Origin: Acanthopleura granulata
Lineage: Eukaryota; Mollusca; Polyplacophora; Chitonida; Chitonidae
Reading direction: 5' to 3'
Assembly: GCA_016165875.1 (NCBI GenBank)
Contig: JABBOT010000011.1
Location: 9,163,723 to 9,227,722, forward strand
DNA: 64,000 nucleotides
Of this stretch, positions 46,391 through 59,976 are shown one piece after another. Each line of letters starts with the position of its first letter. Positions within the stretch are counted from its first letter, which is position 1. The notes beneath the pieces were generated by a model. It saw only the letters and a program-made list of their open reading frames with translations. It searched no databases and was not told the DNA's origin. A program made the position numbers and the translations under genes.

Positions 46391-47536
46391 GCCTATTTCT
46401 CCGTTTAAATTGCTGTATTCAAGGAAAAATTGTGGCAGAAAGAAGCAGTGGCTTCACGCTGTAATGTCACTGTAACATAAAAACACAAGTGTCAGCTGTG
46501 TCAACGTTTGTGCAGAATATTTACAGTGTATCATGTTTTTACTGTGTATAAAAATCTTACAACGTGATAAGTCAGTGTATCAGAAGATTACAGTGTAATC
46601 TAGCACCCACATGTAGAATATCACAACATCACTGCAGCCTTGACTCCATGCAATGTCTAAATCGGTCAAATACACCGCTCCTTTTAAAGCATTCCCACAT
46701 ATCCTAAACGTGTCAACTGAGCAACAACAATAACCGTACGTTCAGGACTTCAGTTTCCGCAGCAAATTAGATCAGTATGGCGTATACCATGCGGACATGT
46801 GAACATTATTATATGTACACCTCAACAGCTATGAGACAGGCTCGTCACATATCATAATCCAACAACAACGCCATACTAGCAGTCTAAGGAATTAGCCAAC
46901 TTTACACAAGCACGTAAACAGCTTCTCACCTTGGTTGTAGAGGTCATTGCTCCCAGGCACACTTAGATTTGCTTCACCATCACCGCCGTGTGGTCAGCCT
47001 GTTGTAATACAGAATTGCAGCAAATAACAACACGCCACAATTAGACCCACAAGTCAACACGATAGGGGTATGCTAAACAGAGTGCTCTTTTAGGAGTATC
47101 ATACTTATGCTAGCATACGAGACATTTAAACACATCTTTGCTTTATCTGACCAATGTGCCAATGTCAGAATACCTTGTCGGAATGTGCACCTGATGTTTA
47201 CATGTATACGTTGCACTTATGTTTAAGTCTGTACAGTGAACTATACGTTGCTTTTGTGAACAATTGGTCTACCTCCAGGTACTCTCAACACAGTATTGCT
47301 TTATGCACTAACAACGGTAGAGACGTACCATATTACTCACATATATCTAACTGCAGATCGCTTCTTTAACATTACGATGTCTGGACAATTTGTATTATGG
47401 TCAGTGTCCGTGCTTTTTTGCGGAGCAGAGACGGAACTGACTGGTGACGCCTTAACGGGCTGCTAACAACATGGTAAGGGGAATATAACGCATGTACAGT
47501 TTATACAGTGGACGGAGACGCCCCTCCGGCTGCAGG
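46391..47536. other. Intergenic after MFS copy 2, nothing recognised
   Basis: Homology with the downstream flanks of copies 1 and 3 ends near 46390 (ccaatca). The rest has only short incidental frames. Confidence 0.5.
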
Positions 47537-48245
47537 ACTTTTGACGATTTTTACAGGGGAATTTGTATATCATGACTTGTATACGTTTTGAATTGATGAA
47601 GGATATATCTTTGCGTGCCGTTCTGGCTGAAATGTTAGTATTCTGACAAAGACAAAATGGGGTTTGAAAATAGCGTTTTCTTTCTGAACTTGTGGAAAAC
47701 CGAAATTTTGCGATAATTGTCCTCCATGGTCTCTTAATCCGACAGATTTACATTTATTGTAAACATTTTGTCTGAGCGTTTCACGATTCTTTCAGCATAC
47801 GGTATCGTAGAACAGCACCGCGGCTTTACGTACGCTATTTTAGATCCGACTGATTTGTACTTCAGGGATGTTTGCTGCGTGACACAATGATTTGTCCTAA
47901 TGCACTGAGGCAGCAGCATTCATTTGTCCGTGTGAAGTCCAACCTGTTGGCGCTGTGTAAATATTTTAAGTGCATGGTGACCCGATGCTTGAACTCGACG
48001 CTTTATTGAAGCAGAAATATATATTATTTTAGCCTGTTTCTTTTAACTTATCTCTGTAAAATCACTCATGAGTCACTACCGAAACTGCCTGTTAGTCAGT
48101 GACACGAAGCACCGCAAGCTCTTTGCACAAGGATATGTTGGACGTCCATATTATTGCAAGGAAAATACAATTAGAATATAATATTAAATTTCATAGGCTT
48201 GTTTTCGGAGCTTAGACTTCATCACCTCGTGTGACGTCATATTTA
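47537..48245. repeat. Duplicated block C, left copy
   Basis: Matches 59.98-60.72 kb in the same orientation, for example ggggaatttgtatatcatga and gaacagcaccgcggctttac. Non-coding as far as can be seen. It lies directly upstream of the copy 3 upstream block, as if block C is the first part of a larger duplicated unit. Confidence 0.75.
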
Positions 48246-49339
48246 TTCTAAACCCGGTGAGCATTGTCAGTGAATAGCACAAAGTAACTATCTTATGAAT
48301 TTCGGCTCAGACCATAACACCGGTGTGTTGTTTGCAGGCACATTTCTGCTCCATGCTACAATCTGTCGGAAATTCCAGTGATTCGGCCAGGCAAATATTA
48401 AAAAGACTGTTCGTTGCAGGCAACACGACCCACTCGCTAAATTCGGGCCGACTCAAACTTTTCTTTTCACGAACTCTGAGGACTTTTTGGACAAAAATAA
48501 AAAGTACAGGAAACTGTTTGAAAATTTTAATTGTGTGAGGAGCATATCATTCCTTTTTTTTATTATTAAAATATGAGAAATTCAGTTCTTGGAGCTAACC
48601 TTACAAAACAAATTATTAACGTCATTCGGCCGATTGATCGTTGTTGCTGTCGCATTATACATAAGCCCAATTTCCGTTACCCAGGTACACCAGCCATACA
48701 CGTTACTTTGGCTCTAAAAACTAACTGGGTCATTATATATCGCACTTGGGGTCGTGTCTAATGTTCTATTCATTAACCTTGCTAGCATGCAGTGTAAAAA
48801 TTACTCTTTATAATAAAGGCATTGGTTGAAGCAAAGTTAAGCAGATGGCGCTGCTTGTTGTTCCCTGTTTCTCTTGCCGCGAAGTCCGTACTGCAGCATT
48901 TAGAACATTATAAGGTTGACAAAACAAAGAGTGGTAAGGATTTTCAGTGCGAAGAAAATTTAGCGGTAGAGTTTATTTACCTGGGAAAAAGCAAGACAAG
49001 AAATCTGCCTAAAAGTGCTGTTTGAATGGCCTAAAAAAAGGATAACTTTGAGCATTCATGGTTGAAAGAACGTAAATTACATTTCTTTCGGAAAAACATA
49101 GCCATCTTGATGATAGTTTTAAAATGTAACATGAACCCAAGACATGAAAAGAACAAAAAGTTGATATAAAACTGAGAAGGTTAAAATAAAAAAGTGTTTC
49201 TTGTTCTTGGGTAAATTGAAGTAGAAAATGAATATTTAAAATAAATACCGGTGGATTAAATCAAAGGTATCACAATTTAAGAAGAAAATATCTTAATAAA
49301 GAATATTTATTGGTTGAAAGGCACATGCACCTTTATGGC

Positions 49340-49432
49340 TTCTGACTGGAGAGGAAGTAGGCCTACGTCGGCCAGAGCTGGACGTGATCTCACATCATTC
49401 ACACAGGAGAGAGGTTCCTGGGTCATTGTGAA
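49340..49432 (-). mobile_element. SINE family 1 fragment (partner of 24.96 kb)
   Basis: gactggagaggaagtaggcc...agagaggttcctgggtcatt. Confidence 0.65.
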
Positions 49433-50582
49433 ATATGAATATTTATCATGATTTATAAATTTGATTTTTAAAAAGTAAATATAAGATAAAGTCTTTCTAC
49501 AAAGTTAACATTTGGTCATTTCAAACTCCTGGAATTTCATATTCTTACATTCCTGTGTCTTACTGTTTGTGTGTGTATTACCATTGGAGGAGGGGGCGGG
49601 GGTTGATAGATTTGTCAGAATATTTCTGACAAATTTCAATGAACAATCTTTCCCTTTTAAGCCACACACTTATGCAACGGTCTATTATTCTCAAGGGCGG
49701 TTTTGTGAAAAAAAAATTCACTTAATTTGTCAATGCCTAAGTTGTCAGATACCTACAAGATAGCGATCAATTTCCCAGCTCTTTCATCCATTTCCAACAT
49801 TTTGGACCTGTTTTTTCACTTTGGCAGTTTCCCTCACTTTCCAGATGCATGCGCATGTTTAGTACACCGAACTGAAACTTGATAAACACTCAATAACTTT
49901 TCTTGGTGAAACCAAGTTTGGGTTTCTTTAACCCAATTTTGAGAAAAAGTAGCTAAAAAAAAAAAAGAAAGAGTATATATTGGACCCAGATATTCTGTGA
50001 GCTCCAAGAGGCGTGTCTTGATGTCACAACTTGATGCTTCCAGAGTGCTTGTTTCCAGATGCAGTAGTTTATGAAAACTCATTGTTGAAGTCAACTAAAA
50101 CATTCCCCTATGTACAATTCACTTAAGCTTCCAAGATATATCCACATGAAAGAGAGTTTTAAACAGAACATCCATTTTAAGACGATCGTAAACTTTATGA
50201 TCCGGCAATTGCAATACGCGATAACCACACCCTTTTAAAATGACCAGGTTCTAGTTGTCCTTTTGTCCTTAAATGGGGAATACGAGACAATTACACAGGG
50301 ATCTTCTGACATTAGTACAGGTCTGCTAATAACCACAAGTCTCCTTATCTTGAAAAATTCTTTATCGGGTCTGAAGATTAAAGAAAAATCCGACTAATTT
50401 TGTCCTTTGGGACTAATCTGTTCCGTTAATGATAAGACTTAGTAGGCGAAGGGTTTTCGACACGTAATGTATATGTTCACAGATAAGGTACTTTGTTGCT
50501 GTGTTCACGTGCACTCATCTGTCACGCTCCAATAAATGCACGTTTGTCAACACGCGCCTCCATATACTTGATGCATACATAC

Positions 50583-50588
<6 letters not shown>

Positions 50589-50615
<27 letters not shown>
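50589..50615. repeat. (AT)n microsatellite
   Basis: AT run; the partner block has only gtatatgtatatc at this place. Confidence 0.9.
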
Positions 50616-50621
<6 letters not shown>

Positions 50622-50714
50622 CATACCTGAATGAAGACATCTTAGATGAGAAGTGTAGTTTTTGTTGTAATGCGGGACAACTTCGCGACACGTGCACTGC
50701 CCTTAGCTCTACTG

Positions 50715-51600
50715 ATCGATGTTGTCCGTCGTACGCCTGTCTGTCTGTCTGTCCAGCGTCTGTTCACCTTACTTTCAAAACGTTACATCCCCTACAATTT
50801 TTGTTCGATTTCAACGAACCTTTGTTCAAGTGTAGACTACATCAAGGTATGTAATTCGTAGTAGCGATTTTCAATTTCGATAATAGGTTGTCTGTCGGGC
50901 TGTTCATCCAACACTTTAAAACATTTCTTTACAAAAAGCTACCCCTCCTACAGTTTTTGTCCGATTTCAAAGACACTTGGTTCAAGTGTGGACTTGATAC
51001 AAGATACACATTTCACGGCACGGGTTTTCCATTTCGATGATCAGTTGTCCGTCTCTCTGTTCATCAGTCATATGTGAGCATTTCTTCCAAAACGCCACTA
51101 CGTTAAAAGTTTTTTCTACATTTTCAGCAACACTTGGTACAAGTGTAGACTGCATCAAGATACATTATTCGTAGTATACATTTTTAATTTCAGTAATCGG
51201 TTGTCCGTCTGCCTGTTTATCCAGCATACGTCAACGCTTCTTTAAAAACGCTACTTCTGGAGTTTTTCCCGATTTGGTTTAAGTGTATACTACACCAAGA
51301 TGCATAATATGTGGCATCAGTGTTGATGATCAGTTATCCGTCTGTCTGTTCATACAGAACATGTTAACATTTCTTTCAAAATGCTACTACTGCTACAGTT
51401 TTTGTTCAGCGTTAGCGATGTGCCGACTATGTCAAGATACACAATTCCTTTGTGTGCATCTTCATTTACGATGGTCTATATGTGTGTCCAATGAAAGTTG
51501 GCACATAAGTAAACTACTAAGTTACATGTTATTTCGTGGTGTTGATTTTCATATGTGATTGGCAATTGTCCGTTATACTGCCTGTCTGCTCTCTTCTTTT
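50715..51600. repeat. Decayed tandem array, partner of the 26.4-27.3 kb array
   Basis: Same unit order and anchors (gttgtccgtc..., cagtttttgtccgatttcaa), part of the segmental duplication. Confidence 0.7.
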
Positions 51601-52886
51601 ATAATGACATGCTTCTGCAGTTTCTCTTTGATTTCAGTATCAGTTCTCACTTTAAACTGAACATCCTACAGATACACTGGATCTTCCCAGTTTGTGTTTG
51701 TATTCTATAGCTATGAACTAACATACATAATTTTGTAATAGGCTCCCTGATAATTTTGTCCCAACCAGTAGGCAGGAATTTGTGTGCCTCTGTATGCCGC
51801 CATTGAAAATAGTAATGCCATTTCACTGAATAACACACGTAGGCCTGTGTGCTCTAGTCTTCGTTTGTAGGTTCAATTTTTCACACACCTTGCAGGTGTG
51901 TCTTTGATTTTTCAAAATGGAATTAATTACGCTAAATCAGTGAATAAAAAAGTGGCTATTCAAGCCTTCATTTCAAACTTTGCTCGCAAAACCTTACAGT
52001 TAGGCCTCAGTGATACCTTTGATGCATAAATGTACAGCTGGTTATCGTCGTATAGTAAAACACTGTTGAGCGCGGAACAAAACACCAATTAAAAAAAGAA
52101 GAAAAGAAATGAAAATTTATATTCATGTATGTGATTTAAAGCCTACTTCCGTGTTCAGTTCTTAGATTTTCTAAATCATACGTAGCTGTTATAATAACTG
52201 AGGTATGCATGAATGTACACAAATGTTATCCCTAGATTTCTCGCATAAGTAAACAGAATCCGTTGAATCTGGAATGTTTTGTAGCCTGCAGCTATTTCCT
52301 GGCCGCATTACCCTCACGCTCTCCAATATGTCTGACCTTATTAGTGAATGTCTTCGCCACAAGGGACTTTAGAGTTACAGTCAGTGAACATGGTGATTTA
52401 TTCTTATGTACATTTTCATCTTCTGGCCATCGTTTTCTTTTCAGCTCTTCTAACACACACAGGAACACACTCTTTTACCATGGAAATATGCTTATACAGG
52501 CATGCAAGTATCCTTCATCCGGAAAATTATGTATCTAACTTCAGTAACTGGTACTATTCACGCAATACCAACCTGGATGTCCCGCGAAGACATCAGGTTA
52601 CTTTCAATTAAGCAAAATGGTGCGCATATCCACCAGCCCGTGGCCACTTTTAAAGCTATCCTTTCAGATAAGTACATTTAAACAAAAGTCTTTAGGAAAA
52701 TGTGCATATGGACGGATTAATGGCAAGATTAGCTGAGCTCTCTTTAGCCTTAAACCGTAAGACTTTTAGATATAATTCATGGACACGGTGCATCAACATG
52801 CAGCATGCACATCGGTGAATGACTGTACCTGCAGAACTCTCAGACAACACTGTATGCAAGTGGTCTAATGTTAATGACCCTAAACC

Positions 52887-55800
52887 ATGGCTGAGGAAGG
52901 CGATAGTCTCTTGAAATCGGCCAGATCCAAAGTCAGTGCAAAGCACGGTGAGCTTTTTTTTCTTTTCCCCTGAAACAGCATAGATTCATTTAACGAAATG
53001 GGTGGTTGACGGCCGGCATTAAGGGTCAAAATCACAGTAAAAACGCATTATTTCATGCTGCAGTGCTTGTGTACTACCGAAGTGTTTTGTGAGTACACTT
53101 ACAGTGTGGCGTACTATTGGTAACAACAAACTTCCACATAGTTTTGAACCTTTTTGTCAAAGGTGGGAAGTGCTTTCACGAGTTCCGCATTTGGCATTGT
53201 ATTGCAAAATCAAATTTGAATTTAAAAAAGAACGCGTATATGAAGAGAGACGCGTTTAGAACATTACTGAAAAGATAATTATTTTGAAACAAAGGATTTT
53301 GAAAAGTAGCCATGGTCATAACCTAATCTATGATATCTATTCTGTAGATAGCTTGTTGCTCAACCATGTTACGTTTTCCATTCATAGGATATGACCTCCC
53401 ACACAACTAGATGGAAAATCGTCCAGCGGTGGGGCAGTAGTCATAGGTGTATTTTTTGTTTTCATTCAACAAATCAGGGAAAACATACTTGAACATACAC
53501 AACATTTCCGAGAAAATTCTGGGTGCGATTACATACATACATACATACATACATACATTCCATGAATGCAATGTAATAACAACCGTATTAGTCCCCAATC
53601 AATTTTACTTATTAAATCTCATTCATTTTTAACGCCTCTTTTAAATTTACAAAATCACTTCTAGGGCTAATGCGATATTTTGGAACATTGCATGAGATGA
53701 TGGGCTTTTGGCGCCCTGCTAGATACTTCGCATGCGTGCCTGATAAATTCAGGCCATGTCTGATAGTCACATTCCACAGTAGAATTAGAGGCACGTAGTC
53801 TCACCTACTGCTCATGAGGTCAGGGTGCAACTTTAAGGGTGCTTGGTCATGGAATGTTCAAATCCTGTTTTAGTCAACAGATTTTCTCACCTGAACAAGC
53901 AGTTTTAACAGGCCGTGTAGTTAATTTTCCACATACATGTTGGTCAAGTCCACTTACAGAAGATAGACAATTGATACCTTTCCAGGCATATACATTGACA
54001 AGCAAAAGTATTGGGCACAATACAGTTTCAGCTATTTATTGCATAACACTTTTTGTTTTGGGTTGAAAACACAGTAGTAAGTTGCAATAATACATGCCAT
54101 TTCATTTACATGAGTATAAATTGAAAAATCTTGGTTACAAACATTTTATTAGCAAAAACAGCAAAATAAAAATTACAATACTCAAAAGTATTGAATACAT
54201 AGCATTCTTTCATATTTTTTGCGAAATATCTTGCTTTGCTTTGAAAAGCGACAAACGCAGCTTGACCCAATAATATGCACTGTTACTCTTGACCGACCGC
54301 AAATGGCCACGTTACCTTACTAACCTATTGAAGAGCCAATTCCCTCCTTTAACCAACATTTAGCACTAGCCTTAGAAGCGAGGTGGGTAAAGTTAAAGGG
54401 TTACCTGACGATGTGGGCAATATGATCGTAGAACATCACACAAGAGGGTATGGCTATCGTAAAATATCTCGGGATCTGAATGTGTCCTTAACTACAGTAG
54501 GAAATCTTATTAGAAAGTGGAAGAAATTCAAAACGACTGCAAACATGCAGAGATGTGGCAGGCCCGGAAAATTAACGAGAAGAGTGCATGGTAATTTGCT
54601 CGCAAATTGCAGAAGAATCCTTTCGTCACCCGTAGAGAAATTCAGAACGATCTTAAAGTAGCTGGGAAGGAAGTAAGCAAAGACACAATTAGCAGAACTC
54701 TCAATCGCATAGGCCTGCATTCGAGATCACCAAGAAAAGCTCTTTTTCTGAATGCTAAACACGTAAAAGCCCACTTAAAATTTCTTGAAAGATATGAAAA
54801 GGTACCAAAACAATTTTGGAACAAAATAATATGGTATGATGAGATTAAATTGAACTTTTTGGAAAGAATACGGCAACCAAGATTTGGAGTAAAAAAGGAG
54901 CGGCCAACAACCCTCAAAATACCATATCCGTGGTGAAATACGGAGGCGGTAGTATCATGGCATGGGGGGTGTTTTTATCAAATGGAACCAGGGAACTAAA
55001 AATAATCAAAGGGAGGATGAATCCTTCTCAATATCGCGAAATTCTGGATCAAAATCTTCCAAAATCTGCCAGATCATTGGGCCTTGGACAAACTTTTCTT
55101 TTTCAACAGTTCAATGATCCTAAGCACATCGCGAAGGCAACTCAAAATTGGTTAGAAGATAATGAGATAAACGTCATGACATGGTCTAGTCAATCTCCTG
55201 ACCTCAATCCGATTGAGAATTTGTGGAGGAAATTAAAGGTGGTGATTCAAGGAGCCTACAAAATATCAAGCAGTTCCTTGCAGATTTCTGCAAGGAAGAA
55301 TGGGCTAAGATTCCAGCGGATTTTTACAAAACCCTCACGATCAATTATTAAAAGTCACTAGAAGCAGTTAAACAGAACAGAGGTTATGCAACAAACTATT
55401 AAGTAAAAGTATTCAATACTTTTGAGGTGGTTATTTTTCTATTTTTGATAATAAAATGTATGTAACTAAGAGTTTTCCCAATTTATATACTATTATCTCC
55501 AGTTTACAAAACTCTTTCTTCACCATCATGTGAATCAATATCCTCATTGCATAAATCTTACCTCAGCCAGATAGGCTATATTCGCAAGGAAGCCCTGGTT
55601 TTCAGCCAACTGGACACATGCTTCAGATGAATTCGTTGGCTAAAGCTATAGCAGGAAGTGAGGATAAATTAACGGAATTATTTGTCCCCTTTTTATGGTC
55701 AAACATTTAACTTTATTCTAGATAAAGCAGCACAGCTACTATTCCAGCACAACCGGGGAGGGTTTTTGTATTTTTTCAATTTATACACTTGTAAATGAAA

Positions 55801-58800
55801 AGGCATGTATTATTGTAACATACTCATGTGTTTTCAACCTCAAATAAAAAGTGTTATGCAATAAATAGCTAAAACTTCATTCTATCCAATACCATAAATG
55901 TACCATAAAATTCTAAGCTTGTCAGCCATTATCGAGTAGGGTCAGACCTTTGAAAGCGGTATTACTGGCTTGACACTTACCCTATAAAAAAATTAGCAAC
56001 ATGTGTGTATATGGATAGTGCCATGAATGGTGTCCATGGCATGGCGTTCCAGTGAGGCAGTATAATCAAAATGGTGATGTTTGTGACCTGCATATGTTGC
56101 CAAGAAAGGTCACCATAAGAGGACAAACAGACTGCCAAAACATATGTATCCGTTTTATTGATTCACTGGGATTCGACTGTACAATTATATATAGCGTACA
56201 AATTGCATAAAAATAGTGTTTGTAAACGTTATGTTATTGTGCACATTTCTAGACACGTCAAATGTAGTGTGGATCTACATCGAAAAGTCAAGGGAAAATA
56301 GCATACAGCGGGTCTCACACGAAGCGAGTCTGTACTAGCGATTTCCTGAAAGTCAGAGCGAGTCTCGTGCGGCCAGATTTGTGGGCCTTTGCCAAAACGT
56401 TTGCTACCTTCGGAGAGTAGAAACGGCTGTCTGCTGCCAACTGAGGTCAACTACGAGCGTTGTTCTCACACCATATCAGGATACACTTCGCAAACACGCT
56501 CGCAAAAGACTCACTCAGGCTCTCTACCCGAAACTCCCTTCGTATGAGACCCGCTCAAGACTACATTTAAAAGAAACTTAGAGGCTTACACCGACAAGTG
56601 ACGCAAGTACACACCAAAAAATAGAAGAACGATAACATACGAAAAACGCGTTTAGGGCCACATATGTATAAGCAGCGTTGATCTACACGGAAACATCAAG
56701 CACAGTTGCACGTGTTTTTGTTTAAAGTTTTTATTTTCACAGCTCTCTGCAAATTTTTGGCAGGCTGCTTTATGACGCTGGCACTGTCTTGGGGCGGAAT
56801 TGACTTTACTTTCTACATAGAACTGAAAGCCTTGTTTCACCTGTCGCAGACAGAAGGTAAGTCTTCAGATGCTGTAGTTACAGGCTTCTGTCCTGGTGAA
56901 CCGGCGTTTCACGTTGACAGCCTCTGTTCTAAAACAGCCCAGATTTCACAGTTTGAGCTATGAGAAAAACTCGAAACTAACATCAGTATGTTTTTAAATC
57001 CAGACAGGAGGTAAACCTACTTGAAAACAATGTGAACTAAATCTGGTATTACTTGAAGGACTGCAGATCTCACCACGAGACACAAACAGTCCATTTCAAA
57101 ACAGTGTTGAACTTGCAAGACATAAATATGAGTATATTTAACCTATCGGTGGGATAAGATAGATGGTATGTAATATATCAATAGACCTAGTTAAATCGGC
57201 TCAAAAAACTGTATACGTCTCCCTGAGTGTGTTTCTTCCCAGCAATTTGCCCCACTCTATTCATGTTGGTTGTCAAGAAATTAAAATCTCTAATAACAAT
57301 GTCTGCCAAGACATCTTTAAACGTTACATGTGTATGTAACATTTCTTATATACATGAATATATTGCTGCTATTTTCAACATTTCAGTTGGAATACTGAGC
57401 GGTGTCCACATCATCAGTATTTACTGGTTTCTGCCCTTCTCCATCATCCACAAGAAGTACGGATTTTACGCAGCATTCCTCTTTGGTACACTCCTAACCT
57501 GTTCCGGTTTCTTGCTGATAGCCATGGCCGCCATGATGCCGAAGACATTTCTCGGACAGCCATTGCTTCTCTACGTATATATGTTTTTGTTTTGTAAGTA
57601 CATGTACACTGTTTCTAGGCCAGGAGCTTTACTTAACAAGTTCATTTTTATTATTTTCTTTTCCAAAGCCTAACTCGAATTTAGTTTCACATTTCGTTGA
57701 AAATCCCTTCGTCACAGTGACTTTAAATATGTTTTATAAAACATTTGTAGATGTGTGTGATGTTTATTTTTGCCTTTTCCTGACATTTGCAAATATAGGT
57801 AAATGGTTAAGACAAAGCGACCACCTTGGTGAGAGGCTCCCGGGTCATTGTAAAGCACACTATGTTTTAGTGTCACGTATTTCAGCACATTTGATGTTCT
57901 CAAGGAATGTTTGTGGTTTTCCACCCACCAGCTCTTGGACGGTGTGGCATCTTGTTCCTGTGTCTTCTGACCGCCATGACCTCAACTCCGGCTGCCCACT
58001 CGGCAAAGGCCGTCAGTTGTACTGTGGCCATGATGGACTGCGGGCAACTCTTTGTGGCGCCGTTTTACCATTCGCACTTTGCTGATGTCACCAAAACGGC
58101 CGCCTTTTTCTTCACGTGTTTAGGGGTGTTCGTAGTGGGTGTCGTCGTGTATCTGACGGTGTACGCGTTGACCGAAGGGCCCCAGACGTTCGTAGAAAAC
58201 CATGTCCACGAGGTGGGGTCGTGTTATCACCAGGAAGGCAGCCGATCGCCGACCCGGAACAACTCCTTTTGTCCCTCTGCCGCAGAAGAGGGAGATTTGA
58301 CAGAGACAGGTGAGGAGGACGACAAAAAGCCACAGGAACTATACGGCCTTGAGAATATTTCTGTGCGTGAAATGTTCCGGTCTGGAATATTCCACCTATA
58401 CCTCTGGTCAGGGGCCGTCATACTCGCCGCTAACTTACTGGCTTTTACCGACAACTGCCTCTTGTTGCAGTCTCTTGGATTGAGACTGTACCAAGACAGT
58501 TTGGTAATCACCATGATGCTGACTTTGGCCATATCTAATCTCGCCTCAGGCATTGTGTATGACTTTTTTGGAGCAGTCAGCAGTAAGGTGTACCTTCTCA
58601 TTGCCGTGGCCGTGTGTAACATCCTCTCATTAGGAATCCTTCTGATTGCTGAGTCCAACATCGTCCCAGTTTTTATCTCAGGCATTTTCACCACCGTGAC
58701 CACTGGAGGAGGCTTAACAGTCTACCTCAACTTCAGCGCCAATATCTTCGGCTTGAGGCACGTCGTCATGGTGCAAGGCATACTAACGACCTGCTTTGCA

Positions 58801-59016
58801 GTATTCGGCTTAATTTTCAGTTCGATGACAGGTGTAATTTACGACCAGTTTACATCGGACAATACCATTTCAGAAGAGACTAATGTATGTTACGGAACAC
58901 AGTGCTTCTGGTGGGCATGGCTCCTCCTCTTGATCTGCTCTCTAATAGCGTCTGTATTACCACTGCTTCTGTTACGTCACTTTAAGAAGATCGAGAGCGA
59001 GTCTGTCCATAGATAA
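52887..59016 (+). CDS. MFS transporter, tandem copy 3, 4 exons, mosaic
   Basis: Exons 52887-52947, 56743-56856, 57387-57593 and 57932-59016 give 488 residues with intact splice sites and frame. In exon 4 the sequence switches affinity. AAHSAKAVSCTVAMM and PFYHSHF match copy 2. DCGQLF, the whole acidic loop and LTLAISNLASGIVYDFF match copy 1. GGGLTVYLNF, SEETNVCYG and LIASVLPLLLLRHF match copy 2 again. The terminal ESESVHR matches copy 1. This pattern fits gene conversion between copies. Intron 1 (3.8 kb) carries the same Tc1 insertion and foldback MITE as copy 2, and the upstream 4-kb block is shared with copy 1. Function is as for copy 1: a 12-TM MFS carrier of unknown substrate. Confidence 0.85.
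53529..53558. repeat. (ATAC)n microsatellite in intron 1 of MFS copy 3
   Basis: Seven units; copy 2 has two to three units at the same site (40850). Confidence 0.85.
53993..55892 (+). mobile_element. Tc1/mariner-family transposon in intron 1 of MFS copy 3 (defective)
   Basis: Same element, same intronic position and same orientation as in copy 2, so it was inserted before those copies separated. The start codon has become GTG (54383) and there is a frameshift near 54.6-54.66 kb. The catalytic triad is still readable in pieces: WYDE, FNDPKH and IENLW. The last 15 bp or so of the right inverted repeat are missing, and a sequence of about 290 bp (55.48-55.77 kb) interrupts the right repeat. Confidence 0.88.
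55481..55773. mobile_element. Insertion of about 290 bp inside the right Tc1 repeat of copy 3
   Basis: Absent from the matching position in copy 2 (42.72 kb). The motif caatttata occurs at both edges, consistent with a target duplication. The inside has no ORF and no recognised family. Confidence 0.5.
56307..56555. mobile_element. Foldback MITE, intron 1 of MFS copy 3
   Basis: Orthologous to the unit in copy 2: the ends begin agcgggtctcacacgaagcg and, in reverse complement, agcgggtctcatacgaaggg. In copy 1 only the right part remains (about 30845-30895). Confidence 0.65.
57808..57860 (-). mobile_element. SINE family 1 head fragment in intron 3 of MFS copy 3
   Basis: Orthologous to the fragment in copy 1. 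Confidence 0.6.
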
Positions 59017-59334
59017 TGGTACACGCCTATACGGTATTACGGATTGTCCCCGAACTGCAAAAACACAGACACAGGTAACTTAACCAATATGAAAAGAGGG
59101 TGTAATGTCCTCACATGAACACAGAATGGCCATGTAAAATCCATAAAGTTAAATCTATAGTATGTCTGCAGTAAATGTTCTGTTGACATACATACACTGT
59201 GCTCTGCTGCGATATTTCAGCGCGGCACCTCTATATATCTGACCTTATTAGATCCAATCAGTTGGCACTTGGTGACTTTTCTTCTGTTGCAATTCATGTA
59301 TATATAGATACAGCTAATGAAATGGGGAACCTTT

Positions 59335-59976
59335 CCCGCCCAAAGTAATTCGGATCATAGCTGTATAGTATTTGTTCATTTCTGCAGGTACGATGACGTT
59401 TTGTTGGGAAATTGATGACATAGTACTCGTGTAGTGCAAGAGAACAATGGTCAAGTCAGCTTGGGACCTAATCGCCATTGCGCGGGAAAAGGTATCTCAT
59501 TGGACGTGTAACATAACTACTTAGCTGCGAGAGCTTACCGTTCGATAGAAATGTCTGTTTGCAATTAAGCTATACCTTGCGCCACCATTCAAGGTATACT
59601 TATTCACCACAGCTTCGAAATACTCCTAATATTTCTGCTTCACGCGAAGTATCCCCCCCCCTCCCCAACTGAGAACCGCGATGTTACCATACAGCCTCTT
59701 TTTGGATTTGCTATGGAGTTGCCTAATGTCTGTAGCTTTCGCTCCAGCTGTAGCTCTTCATCAAGTTCTGTGTCTACGATTCGGGATATTTTGCTACTCA
59801 TTACTACATATTGCGCTTCCCACAGAGTGTGATGGATCAGGCAGGATGTCGTTTCTTTGAGTGTTGATACTACTCTATAGCTGTAATATATATAGCTCAC
59901 ATCAAATCCAGCTTGTTGGCAATTTATAAATGTTTTCCTTCAGCCTGACACTTTGCTTTTACAAGAAACTTTTTAC
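59335..59976. other. Intergenic after MFS copy 3, nothing recognised
   Basis: Begins where copy 1 and copy 3 flanks part company. Short frames only; a C-rich run at about 59.65 kb. Confidence 0.5.

Larger units (their letters stand above)
48262..52440. repeat. Upstream block of MFS copy 3 (segmental duplication)
   Basis: Collinear with 23.83-28.40 kb but without the 27.55-kb SINE. No gene seen. No counterpart lies before copy 2. Confidence 0.75.
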
